NCBI GenBank assembly: GCA_002341185.1
Contig: DDNP01000007.1
Location: 1-35,267, forward strand
DNA from: Candidatus Neomicrothrix sp. UBA2517
GTDB lineage: Bacteria > Actinomycetota > Acidimicrobiia > Acidimicrobiales > UBA8592
Length of the DNA: 35,267 nt
Direction of reading: 5' to 3'
Both the position numbers and the translations under genes were made by a program. Shown piece after piece: positions 16,564 through 24,729 of this stretch. The notes beneath the pieces were generated by a model that ran no database searches, was not told the origin of the DNA, and saw only the letters and a list, made by a program, of their open reading frames with translations. Within the stretch, counting starts at the first letter, position 1. Each line of letters opens with the position of its first letter.

Positions 16564-17736
16564 TTGTTGCAACCTTTACATCTTGGTCGACAAATTGCTA
16601 TCTTCTTGCTCTGTGTTGGCATAAGCCTACTCACCGTGTCTTCATGTTCACCTGAAATGCAACAAGCTGCTACTTATAGTGATTTCGATATTGGGGATAC
16701 CGGGCCTGATCTATTAAGAGATTCCAAAGGGTTTGAGAGTTCTCTAAACTCTGAAAATGATGATAAAGATGAGGGTATGGACCAACCAGAAATAGAGTTA
16801 GGACAAAAGTCAGGCATAGACCAAAGTTCGCTTTCACTTCGACTTGATGGAACTGGCATTGAACAAATCGTAATTACTATTGATGATTTCTCATTTGATG
16901 TGCTCACAGCAGGTCCTTCGACTGGTATACCAGTACTACTTCTGCACGGATTCCCTAACACGAATTATCAGTGGAGAGCACAGATCACCGCTTTAGCAAA
17001 TGCAGGATTTTCAGTATTTGCTCCGAACCAGCGAGGATACTCAAGTGGCGCTCGACCCGAAGGCGTTGGTTCCTATAGTTCCGGCAAATTAGTCGAGGAC
17101 ATACGAGGAATTGTAGATGCATTGAATTGGGAGGCTTTTCACCTTATAGGCCATGACTGGGGGGCTTTCATAGCTTGGGAATTCGCAGGAATCTATCCAG
17201 ACCGGCTACTCACGCTTATTCCAATTTCTGTTCCACATCCTGAAGCCTTTGCATTGGCCCTAGCTGACCCCAATGGGGTGCAAGCTGATATGAGTTCATA
17301 TGTTGAATTTTTTCGTCAAGTTGGCTCAACGAATGCTTTTCTTGCTGATGATGCGGCACTGTTAAAGAGTATCTATGAATCTGCTGGTCTGACGGCCAAG
17401 GAGATGGAACCCTATCTTGAGGTTCTCGGTTTGGAAGAGGCACTTGATTCTGCTCTGAATTGGTATCGCGCTAACGACTTCTCTCCCCCTCTTGACCAAA
17501 TCACAAACAGAAGATCAACGACGCCCGATATAAGTGTTCCGACAATGTACATCTGGAGCACACAAGATACCGCTTTAGGGGAACAAGCTGCAGAACTAAC
17601 TGAAAATTTTGTTTCAGGAGAATACAAATATGAGGTTTTTGAGGGTGTTAATCATTGGATAAGTGAAGTTGCACCGGAAGAACTCAATACCCTGATACTG
17701 GATTTTTTAGCTGAACAGGTTGAAAGAATTGACTAA
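16564..17736 (+). CDS. Lipoprotein alpha/beta hydrolase, epoxide-hydrolase-like
   Basis: Predicted extracytoplasmic hydrolase of 390 residues. The N-terminus is a lipoprotein signal: a basic start, a hydrophobic core at ~11-24, and lipobox VSSC with Cys28. An acidic, Asp/Ser/Gly-rich linker runs from about 36 to 95, then an alpha/beta hydrolase domain. HGFPNTNYQW (128-137) supplies the oxyanion region, and GHDWGA (196-201) makes Asp198 the nucleophile, as in epoxide hydrolases and haloalkane dehalogenases. Asp335 and His364 (GVNHW) complete the triad, and NWYRA near 300 resembles the epoxide-hydrolase cap. The start codon is TTG 2 bases after the previous stop. The end overlaps the next gene by 17 bases. 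Substrate unknown. Confidence 0.8.
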   Translation: MLQPLHLGRQIAIFLLCVGISLLTVSSCSPEMQQAATYSDFDIGDTGPDLLRDSKGFESSLNSENDDKDEGMDQPEIELGQKSGIDQSSLSLRLDGTGIEQIVITIDDFSFDVLTAGPSTGIPVLLLHGFPNTNYQWRAQITALANAGFSVFAPNQRGYSSGARPEGVGSYSSGKLVEDIRGIVDALNWEAFHLIGHDWGAFIAWEFAGIYPDRLLTLIPISVPHPEAFALALADPNGVQADMSSYVEFFRQVGSTNAFLADDAALLKSIYESAGLTAKEMEPYLEVLGLEEALDSALNWYRANDFSPPLDQITNRRSTTPDISVPTMYIWSTQDTALGEQAAELTENFVSGEYKYEVFEGVNHWISEVAPEELNTLILDFLAEQVERID

Positions 17737-19144
17737 CCTTATAGAAGGAAAAGATTATAGTTTAGATGGGCCTGAGAATAGCAGAGCTGTGCAGGCCGGT
17801 CTCGCTAATGCTGTTTGGTGGCAACCCCCTATCGATAGAGAGAAGTTGGTTACATTAACTCAACAATCAAATCTTCGTGCAGCTATTGACACCATAACGT
17901 GGTTAGGACTGCTAGTTACATTCGGTGCTTCTCTGGTTATTTCTTGGTTTAGTTGGTGGTCAATCCCCCTGCTAGTTGTGTACGGAGCACTCTACGGAGG
18001 TGCAGCCGATTCGCGTTGGCACGAGTGCGGGCATGATACGGCCTTTAGAAATTCCAGACTCAATACAGCGGTTTATTACCTTGCATCATTTTTCCTATGG
18101 AGAGAACCCACTGTCTGGAAATGGTCTCACTACCGCCACCATTCCGACACCCTTATTGTTGGTCGCGACCCTGAAATAGCTTTTCCAAGACCAACTCATC
18201 TAAGCAAATTCCCCTTACTATTTTCACATCTAGGTAATGGTTTCAGGCTTCTAAAGCGAATATCTAAACACTCATTGGGACTGATAGATAGCGAGGTCAA
18301 AGATTACGTTCCTGACAATGAACACAAACGGGTCGTATGGGAAGCACGAATATTCATTATTATTTTACTCTCTTCGACTGCATCCTCTATTTGGACTTGG
18401 CACCCCCTGCCCATAGTCTTGCTTGGGTTACCAACAATCTACGGAGCTTGGTTATTTATATTTTTTGGCATCACTCAACACGCTGGTCTACAAGAAGATG
18501 TTCTCGATCACAGATTTAACACGCGAACTGTACTTATGAATCCTGCATTTCGTTTCTTATATTCAAATATGAATTATCACCTTGAACATCATCTATTCCC
18601 TGAGGTTCCGTACTATTGTTTACCTTCGCTACATGACGAACTAAAACCGTATCTCCCTAACCCATCTCCGTCATGCATTGCTGCTTACCGTGAAGTGTTC
18701 ACTATCTTAAAGAAACAGAAGCACAATATTGGTGCAGAAATTACAAGCCGAGATATACCGGTTATAGGCCAACAGAAGGAAGGCGTTGTAGTTTTTCCTA
18801 GACGTATGGAGATTACCGGATCATTTCATTTAGGTGCTGTAGGAGATATTAAAGTTGGAGCAATGATGAAAGTTAAACACCGAGGTGATATTCATTTGTT
18901 ATGCAGGACATCTGAAACGGAGGTGCGTTTGGCATCAGGTATGTGCACCCACGGAAATGCATTCCTAGGCGAAGGTACTCTTTCCGGAAACACTGTGCAA
19001 TGCCCCAAGCATAATGGGCAGTTTGATCTGGGAACTGGGAAGGCAACGAATAAACCCGCAACTGCGGACCTCACTGTCTACAATTGCGAAATCATTGATG
19101 GTCAGATAACGACTGATTTTAAGAAACGACAAGATAACGCTTAA
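17720..19144 (+). CDS. Membrane fatty-acid-desaturase-like hydroxylase fused to a Rieske [2Fe-2S] domain (MocD-MocE-like)
   Basis: Two-domain protein of 474 residues. The first ~310 residues form a membrane diiron desaturase/hydroxylase with several hydrophobic segments and the three histidine boxes HECGH (101-105), HYRHH (137-141) and HLEHH (287-291). The C-terminal ~110 residues form a Rieske domain with CTH at 409-411 and CPKH at 428-431, which ligate a [2Fe-2S] cluster. In rhizopine catabolism MocD (hydroxylase) and MocE (Rieske ferredoxin) are separate proteins; here the electron donor is covalently attached. The reaction is probably O2-dependent hydroxylation, demethylation or desaturation of a hydrophobic or methylated substrate, not determined here. 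The start is TTG 17720 inside the previous gene; another TTG lies three codons on. A reductase is not in the window. Confidence 0.85.
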   Translation: MKELTNLIEGKDYSLDGPENSRAVQAGLANAVWWQPPIDREKLVTLTQQSNLRAAIDTITWLGLLVTFGASLVISWFSWWSIPLLVVYGALYGGAADSRWHECGHDTAFRNSRLNTAVYYLASFFLWREPTVWKWSHYRHHSDTLIVGRDPEIAFPRPTHLSKFPLLFSHLGNGFRLLKRISKHSLGLIDSEVKDYVPDNEHKRVVWEARIFIIILLSSTASSIWTWHPLPIVLLGLPTIYGAWLFIFFGITQHAGLQEDVLDHRFNTRTVLMNPAFRFLYSNMNYHLEHHLFPEVPYYCLPSLHDELKPYLPNPSPSCIAAYREVFTILKKQKHNIGAEITSRDIPVIGQQKEGVVVFPRRMEITGSFHLGAVGDIKVGAMMKVKHRGDIHLLCRTSETEVRLASGMCTHGNAFLGEGTLSGNTVQCPKHNGQFDLGTGKATNKPATADLTVYNCEIIDGQITTDFKKRQDNA

Positions 19145-19192
19145 GTTACTTAAGCCGTCTAGGATCACCACCGCTAATAGCTAGGGACAAGC

Positions 19193-20110
19193 ATGAACGA
19201 TATGACCAAGGAAGACCTTAATGGAAACTCCTCTACACAAACAGTTCGGAATGGCCTAGTAGCATGCACGTTTGGTTACGCATTTGTAGCGATAGCTCCA
19301 GTTATCGTCGCTTCGTCAGAGTTCCAAGGAACCGCTATTGCCTTTTGGAGAGCATGGATCGGTTTCTTCTCGCTTGCCTTTATTTGCCTTTTTAGGAAAA
19401 AAATGACTAAAGAAATGCTTCTCCAAAGCGCACCTGCCGGGCTTTGTTTTGGTGCCAGCATCGGTTTATTCTTTTGGGCAGCTCAAATGACGAGCATCGT
19501 TAATGCGAGCTTAATAGTAGTTCTTCAACCAATCCTTTTTGTCGTAGCATCCTATTTCATCTTTTCAGAAGCATTTACAAAAACAGATGCAATATTCACC
19601 GCTTTAGCAATTGCTGGAGCTGCTTTTCTTGTTCTAGCCGGAACGAATTCAGGTTCAAGTGATATAAAAGGTGATTTATTAGTCGTAATCTCTGTTCACA
19701 TAGGTGCGGGATACTTTGTCTTCGCACGCAAAATTCTCCCAACCGTTCCGATTCTTGAGTTCCAAACTGGAGTGTTCTTGTGGGCTGGAGTAATTCTTTC
19801 CGTCATGATTTCTATTGGAACCGTTAACCCACTCACGACCGCTGGATATGATTGGATACGGATTATATCAGTTGCTACAGCTACAGGAATAGGTCACCTT
19901 TTGTTGAATTACTCCCAAGGCAAAGCACCCTTCAACATGATGGGAGTGCTTAATCTACTCATGCCCGTCTTATCAACCGCTTTGGCTTTCTGGTTCTTAG
20001 ATCAAGGTATAACCGGATTACAATTTACGGGTATGATCATAGTTATTTTAACTCTGTTATTGCATTCTTTTCTTCGGTCTTCCGAATCAGATCTGAAAAC
20101 ACAATCATGA
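19193..20110 (+). CDS. EamA-family (DMT) transporter
   Basis: Inner-membrane carrier of 305 residues with about ten hydrophobic helices arranged as two EamA repeats (first ~20-145, second ~165-300). Small residues recur in the helices, and EamA-type signatures such as AIAFWRAWIGF and NASLIVVLQPILFV in the first repeat have a counterpart NMMGVLNLLMPVLSTALAF in the second. The family exports or imports amino acids, sugars and other small metabolites; no substrate is indicated. It closes the run that starts with the VOC gene (48-base gap after the desaturase fusion). The Shine-Dalgarno is weak (GGGAC). It may carry the substrate in or a toxic intermediate out. Confidence 0.9.
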   Translation: MNDMTKEDLNGNSSTQTVRNGLVACTFGYAFVAIAPVIVASSEFQGTAIAFWRAWIGFFSLAFICLFRKKMTKEMLLQSAPAGLCFGASIGLFFWAAQMTSIVNASLIVVLQPILFVVASYFIFSEAFTKTDAIFTALAIAGAAFLVLAGTNSGSSDIKGDLLVVISVHIGAGYFVFARKILPTVPILEFQTGVFLWAGVILSVMISIGTVNPLTTAGYDWIRIISVATATGIGHLLLNYSQGKAPFNMMGVLNLLMPVLSTALAFWFLDQGITGLQFTGMIIVILTLLLHSFLRSSESDLKTQS

Positions 20111-20167
20111 AATGGCAACTCTTACGCTATTTGACCCACTCATTAAAGATTGTGAGCTGATTCAAAA

Positions 20168-20674
20168 ATGACAATGCAGCAAAGTGAGGTGGGTCGTTTC
20201 CTAGATAAATTACGGTCACATCATTTTGAAGAATGCAACTACTGGATAGAAGCACGAAAACTATGGGAAGATTCGAAGCTTCATAAAAAATATTTTGGAG
20301 AGAATTTACAAATACGAGATTCTAATCTGAGTGAGATTTTTAGCCAGTTTCCCCAAACGAGATATTTATTCATGAAGGAAAGAGAAGGAAAGAGATTTGA
20401 AACTCTTCCTAGCATCGTTAATGTTTTTCGAGGAAGTCAACAGTCCAGCATCGCAGGGTGGTCCTGGACGCTGAATCGTCAATCAGCTGAACAGTTTGCC
20501 CGAAGTAATGCAACAGACCATAGGCCTCTACTCGCAGTTGTGACCGGTCTTCCATCTGAATCTATTTTGGCACTGACGGAAGATCTAGAGGGAACTGAAC
20601 TAATAATAGACCCTCTAACTATCACACTAGAAACTGCTGAACTATCCAATATCTATTTCGAGCGCATCGGTTAA
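20168..20674 (+). CDS. Uncharacterised protein with ADP-ribosyltransferase-like R-S-E pattern
   Basis: Protein of 168 residues, no signal peptide or membrane segment. I do not recognise a named family. The C-terminal half runs VFRG (Arg88), then GWSWTLNRQSAEQFAR (Ser99-Trp100-Thr101), then a strand-rich part with ILALTEDLEGTELIIDP (Glu141 and Glu144). This order of a strand ending in an arginine, a Ser-x-Thr followed by a helix, and a late glutamate is the R-S-E layout of NAD-dependent ADP-ribosyltransferases and of related hypothetical proteins with RG and SWT motifs. The N-terminal ~80 residues are charged and helical. There is no strong ribosome site. It lies 57 bases after the EamA gene and may belong to the end of that operon or stand alone. 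Confidence 0.5.
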   Translation: MTMQQSEVGRFLDKLRSHHFEECNYWIEARKLWEDSKLHKKYFGENLQIRDSNLSEIFSQFPQTRYLFMKEREGKRFETLPSIVNVFRGSQQSSIAGWSWTLNRQSAEQFARSNATDHRPLLAVVTGLPSESILALTEDLEGTELIIDPLTITLETAELSNIYFERIG

Positions 20675-20699
20675 CGATACGAACTACTCTTAGTGAATA

Positions 20700-21485
20700 A
20701 TGAAATTGCATACTGAGGGATCGTTTTTTACTGCAGCGGTATTTGCCCTATGTGCTTCCTTTATTTTGCTGACGTCGGGATGCATAAAAGTCAATTTAGA
20801 TATAACCGTTGATAGGGACGGTTCAGGCACATACGGAGGAGAATTCGCAACTAGTAAAGTCTTCATTGAAACTTTCAATGAAGAAACTGATGGACTTTCT
20901 TGCGATCAAATATTTGAAGATGAGACCAGTGACCTTAACCCTTTCTCTGGCTTTCCGCCAGGTGCGGAAGTTGAACTTTTCGAGGATGAAAATTGGTGTG
21001 GATATAATTTCTCAGCATCGTTTTCAGACTTTGGAGTAGGAGTTGAAGATGATGAAGGGTTTCCAATTACTGAGGATGAAGGAATCGTAACTTTTCGACT
21101 TCCGGCGGATGATCTTTTCGGAGACCTCACAGATGAAGCAGTACAAAGTGAAGACATTGATCCAGAAATGCTCCTTAAAGCATTTGGTATCCCAGACCCT
21201 GAATTTGTAATTTCTGTTAGCATCGCTGGTGAAATCCTTGAAGATAACGCTGACGAAATTCGAGGGGCGACACTTGTTTGGAACTTCGACGTTTTTAACT
21301 CGCAACCTGGATTAGCACCCTATGCAATCGTTGATACTACTGTTTCAAATTCTGGTTCTTCCAGTACCTCAGGAGGGCTTATCGCTGTCATGATCATTGC
21401 CGGATTAACCTCATTGACATTACTAGGAGTTCTGCAGAGGCGCTTTGCTGCGAATGAGAACACGACGGAATCCAACATCGTTTAA
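20700..21485 (+). CDS. LppM-like (DUF3153) lipoprotein with C-terminal membrane anchor
   Basis: Secreted lipoprotein of 261 residues. The signal peptide (hydrophobic ~10-25) ends in lipobox LTSGC with Cys28. The mature start, IKVNLDITVDRDGSGTYGG, is typical of LppM/DUF3153 beta-barrel-like domains of actinobacteria. The middle is strikingly acidic (DDEGFPITEDEG, DLTDEAVQSEDIDPE). A hydrophobic helix at about 227-246, followed by RRR-type basic residues, would anchor the C-terminus in the membrane, so the protein is attached at both ends. Mycobacterial LppM is linked to phosphatidylinositol mannoside binding; whether that holds here is unknown. The stop overlaps the stop of the convergent coiled-coil gene by 4 bases. 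Confidence 0.6.
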   Translation: MKLHTEGSFFTAAVFALCASFILLTSGCIKVNLDITVDRDGSGTYGGEFATSKVFIETFNEETDGLSCDQIFEDETSDLNPFSGFPPGAEVELFEDENWCGYNFSASFSDFGVGVEDDEGFPITEDEGIVTFRLPADDLFGDLTDEAVQSEDIDPEMLLKAFGIPDPEFVISVSIAGEILEDNADEIRGATLVWNFDVFNSQPGLAPYAIVDTTVSNSGSSSTSGGLIAVMIIAGLTSLTLLGVLQRRFAANENTTESNIV

Positions 21486-23071
21486 GTGGTTGTATTTTCC
21501 CATCGGCTATGCGGGTCAATCCCTCCAACATGCACTCTCCGAGTTTTTCCTTTGGTGTCATCAAAGAAATAGAGTCTAGGAGCCATAGAACCGCGGAATT
21601 TCAAATGCGACTCCATAAAAATCTTACCAGCAGGTTCTACGTCTGTTGAAACTGGCAATACACGTTGCGCATACAAACGTTCGTCCTTCCGAACAGTTTC
21701 TGATTCTTTAACTGCAGTGCTTTGCGAGAACCACGAGAAATCGTTTCCGCTTGAACACCATTGATAAAAGTTCCCTGAAAAACCTGCGCGTGCATATGCT
21801 TCGAACGCTAAGAAAGCCTTCCAAATATCTCTACCCCATGTCTTTGCCCGTTGATTACTATCTAAATCCTCTAGCCGTGTCGAAACATTCCTAGGAATCT
21901 CAACGTGATCGAGTAACTGTCGCCCCTTTAGCAGTGCTTCACTAACAGATGCTATAGATGCTGTTTCTTCATCGCGAAATTTTTGTATTGACTCATTCAC
22001 TGCAAAAGAAATAGCTCTCTTTTCCATCTCAAGCCGTTTCTTTTCTGACTCTGCTTGGCTTGCCTCAAGAGCATCGGCTCGTTGGATCCACCATTCTTCG
22101 GCTTCGCGCCGTTGAATATCTTTCTTAGCTAACTGATCCTGAAGATTCTCAATCTCTTCAATAGCATGTTCCAAATCAGCTGAAACATCTCGGAAATTGA
22201 CACGCAATTTTTGATTTTCAGAAAGTAGATTTTCAAAGTCAGTATTTTTCCTCTCTAATTTATCATTATTCAAAGGATCATTAAATCCTCTGATTAGCCT
22301 TAAACTCTCTTCACATGCATCAGGAAGTGCTTGTGCAAGCATATAAGGCTGAATTGTCCTCAGGACTCTTCGGTCTATCAACCCTTGCTTGGCCTTTCGG
22401 ATATCAGATGCTGGAATAGAAGGGGCTGCGAGGACAGTTCTAAATTCAGGATCGGCTGGAGGAAAGATCCGTAATTCTCCTGGCTCTAATGAGTAATTCG
22501 GGCCCACTAAATTTTGAAATCTTGCTAGACCACCCTGATCCAAGTACAGAACCTGCGATACCCCGGCGTAACTCTCTGCTATACTTCGCGCCATTGCAAT
22601 AGTTTTCCCTGTCTCATGAAGTGGGTCTTGTGCTATGCAAATAATTGAAATAGGTCTCTCCGAATTATAAATTTCTTTAACGAAATGAGAGATATTCGTA
22701 TCGGTCGGTCTAGGTAGCAACATGTGAAATTCAGACTTGCCCCTTCTCGGGTTTCCACCTGAAGTTTCAGAGTGCCTTATTAAAGAGGTCACCAATTCTC
22801 TTGACTCCTCCAATTGGCTCAAGTCACTATCATGATTTTCATTTTCTACATCCACCCAGATCATTTGTTCATGTTTCTGAGAAAGTACCCTTAGAGTCGT
22901 TCTATTTCCGTTTTGCGCTTTCTTACGAAATTCCTTAATTTGGAATTCCTTCTCAGATAGCGCAATGAGATCATAAGGAACGGCACCTGACCATTGTCGA
23001 AAAGCATTTTCGATAAATTCCTCTAGGCCATTTTGATTATCTACCCACAGAACCCTGTATACAAGTTCCAC
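21482..23071 (-). CDS. Large uncharacterised coiled-coil protein
   Basis: Soluble protein of 529 residues and no recognised family name. Residues 1-210 look like alpha/beta domains: VLWVDNQ near the start, ISIICIAQ near 142, and a segment that ends GELRIFPPAD near 200, reminiscent of uncharacterised actinobacterial proteins with a G-x-x-R-[VI]-x-x-P end to this domain. Residues about 255-370 are a charged coiled coil. The last ~110 residues are a compact domain with a PRLYFFDDT strand and the closing VHVGGIDPHSRWENT. The GTG start at 23071 is preceded by AAGGGG. It could be a defence, DNA-processing or scaffold protein; none of these is supported beyond architecture. It shares the gap of 33 bases with the M20 gene, which is upstream on the same strand. 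Confidence 0.7.
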   Translation of the reverse strand: MELVYRVLWVDNQNGLEEFIENAFRQWSGAVPYDLIALSEKEFQIKEFRKKAQNGNRTTLRVLSQKHEQMIWVDVENENHDSDLSQLEESRELVTSLIRHSETSGGNPRRGKSEFHMLLPRPTDTNISHFVKEIYNSERPISIICIAQDPLHETGKTIAMARSIAESYAGVSQVLYLDQGGLARFQNLVGPNYSLEPGELRIFPPADPEFRTVLAAPSIPASDIRKAKQGLIDRRVLRTIQPYMLAQALPDACEESLRLIRGFNDPLNNDKLERKNTDFENLLSENQKLRVNFRDVSADLEHAIEEIENLQDQLAKKDIQRREAEEWWIQRADALEASQAESEKKRLEMEKRAISFAVNESIQKFRDEETASIASVSEALLKGRQLLDHVEIPRNVSTRLEDLDSNQRAKTWGRDIWKAFLAFEAYARAGFSGNFYQWCSSGNDFSWFSQSTAVKESETVRKDERLYAQRVLPVSTDVEPAGKIFMESHLKFRGSMAPRLYFFDDTKGKTRRVHVGGIDPHSRWENTTT

Positions 23072-23104
23072 TGATACCCCTTTTTAAATTTGAGATGATT
23101 TTTG

Positions 23105-24310
23105 CTAACCCATTTCAAATGCTTTTTGGAAGTCTAAATGTGCCTTCTCAAAATTGGTTTTTTTACCCCATAGGTCGACAATTGTCATCGCCATAATCTT
23201 TGCACCATCAATCACTGCTGTATCACCAGCTTCACTTCGAGCATAGTAAGCAAAGTCCGGTGTATGGATCGGCACTCCATGAGGTGCTACCCCGATCATT
23301 GGGTGAATTGAAGGAACAATATAACTAATATTTCCCATGTCTGTACTACCTACAACTTTGTTTTCGCTATCGGGTTCAACCAACGAACGGCCTAGCCGTA
23401 ATGCATTCGATGAATACAGACTGCAAATTGTCTCATTGTCTACCATGTCAGCGTAGTAGGGATCAATCCAGTCATGTGTCATCGTGCAAGAGGTAGCCAT
23501 TGCCCCCGCTTCTAAACAATTAAGTACCCTTTTCTTCAACGGCTCTAGACTCTGAGAGTTCTTAGACCGAACGTACCATTCCATGGAGGAATACTCTGGA
23601 ACTATATTGGGCTTACTTCCTGACTCAAGAAAAATACCATGGATGCGCTCATCAGGACGAATGTGCTGCCGGAGGGCCGCAACATTTTGGTACCCAAGTA
23701 CAGCAGCATCAAGCGCATTTTGCCCGCGGTGGGGAGCGGCTGCAGCATGCGCTGCAAGACCTTCATACGCAATGTGTAATCGTTGAATTGCTATGGTATT
23801 CATTTTCGCAAGATCCCCAGATGCAGGATGCACCATCATCGCAGCATCTACATCATCGAATGCGCCCCGATCTGCCATGAATACCTTTCCCCCGCCACCT
23901 TCTTCCGCAGGGGTGCCTAGTATTCGAAGAGAACCACCTAACCTGTGCGCTACTTTTGATGCGGCTAGTCCTGCACCTAATCCAGCTGTGCCGATGATAT
24001 TATGACCACATGCATGACCGATATCGGGAAGTGCATCATATTCACAAAGAACAGCTACACAGGTACCTTCATCTCCAATTGAAGCTTCGAATGCTGTTTC
24101 GAGGTCGTACGCACCACGTTCCGGTTTTAGTCCCTGATCTTCTAGAATTCCCGTGAGTGTTTCATGAGCGTAATATTCTTCGAAGTTAAGTTCAGGATTT
24201 TCATGAATCGCATGAGATGCCTCAAGGAGAATCCCCGCTATAGCATCCACTTCGTCACAGACAATTTGTTTAACTTCTTCTAGTTCTTCTGTTGTTAATT
24301 CCTTACTCAT
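23105..24310 (-). CDS. M20-family metallo-amidohydrolase (AbgB/PM20D2-like)
   Basis: Cytosolic dizinc/dimanganese amidohydrolase of 401 residues. The metal-binding segment CEYDALPDIGHACGHN lies at 89-104 and the catalytic-base region PAEEGGGG near 134-141. MMVHPAS and the dimerisation-domain block AAHAAAAPHRGQNALDA follow, as in the M20D subgroup acting on acylated amino acids, aminobenzoyl-glutamate or dipeptides. The precise substrate is not assigned. It has a divergent ABM-domain gene 128 bases away across an AT-rich region. GGTGAG precedes the ATG. Residue spacing and length look intact. Confidence 0.88.
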   Translation of the reverse strand: MSKELTTEELEEVKQIVCDEVDAIAGILLEASHAIHENPELNFEEYYAHETLTGILEDQGLKPERGAYDLETAFEASIGDEGTCVAVLCEYDALPDIGHACGHNIIGTAGLGAGLAASKVAHRLGGSLRILGTPAEEGGGGKVFMADRGAFDDVDAAMMVHPASGDLAKMNTIAIQRLHIAYEGLAAHAAAAPHRGQNALDAAVLGYQNVAALRQHIRPDERIHGIFLESGSKPNIVPEYSSMEWYVRSKNSQSLEPLKKRVLNCLEAGAMATSCTMTHDWIDPYYADMVDNETICSLYSSNALRLGRSLVEPDSENKVVGSTDMGNISYIVPSIHPMIGVAPHGVPIHTPDFAYYARSEAGDTAVIDGAKIMAMTIVDLWGKKTNFEKAHLDFQKAFEMG

Positions 24311-24438
24311 TTTCTCACCATGTTTTATTATTCTAGTGTTTTAAATTGAGATGATTGCGAAAATCATATTTGATTTCATTAAGAATAATAGAATAGTGTT
24401 CTACGAGGCATTGATCCTATCGAAAGGGCACAAACAAC

Positions 24439-24729
24439 ATGACCCATACTGTTTACCTTGAATTTAAATGTATTGAGGGAAAAGGAAGAGAATTCTTAGA
24501 TGTTCTAGTTCCTTCTCTAAGCGACACAAGAGCATTTGAAGGATGCCTGAGCGTAGAAACGTATTCAAATACTGATTCTCCTGACATAGTTTTTCTCTGG
24601 GAGAAGTGGGAAAATCGCACAGACCAAGAGGCATATATGAACTGGCGAGTGGAGACAGGAATGCTAGACCTCATCGGACCATTTATGGCTGGGGCACCTT
24701 CAATTGTTCACTTAAATGCTGAAGATTAA
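24439..24729 (+). CDS. Antibiotic biosynthesis monooxygenase (ABM) domain protein
   Basis: Small ferredoxin-like-fold protein of 96 residues with the ABM pattern: FKCIEGKGREFLDVLVPSL at the N-terminus, GCLSVETY in strand two, and FLWEKWENRTDQEAYMNW as the central strand and helix. Some members are cofactor-free monooxygenases or haem oxygenases, and many have unknown function. AAAGGG sits about 9 bases before the ATG. It is divergent from the M20 gene and its TAA stop shares four bases with the stop of the convergent HTH gene. Confidence 0.8.
   Translation: MTHTVYLEFKCIEGKGREFLDVLVPSLSDTRAFEGCLSVETYSNTDSPDIVFLWEKWENRTDQEAYMNWRVETGMLDLIGPFMAGAPSIVHLNAED

Noticed and set aside
24331..24410. 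Repeated TAGTGTT elements in the M20/ABM divergent region
   Set aside because: Similarity is short and imperfect in AT-rich sequence; chance is a sufficient explanation.
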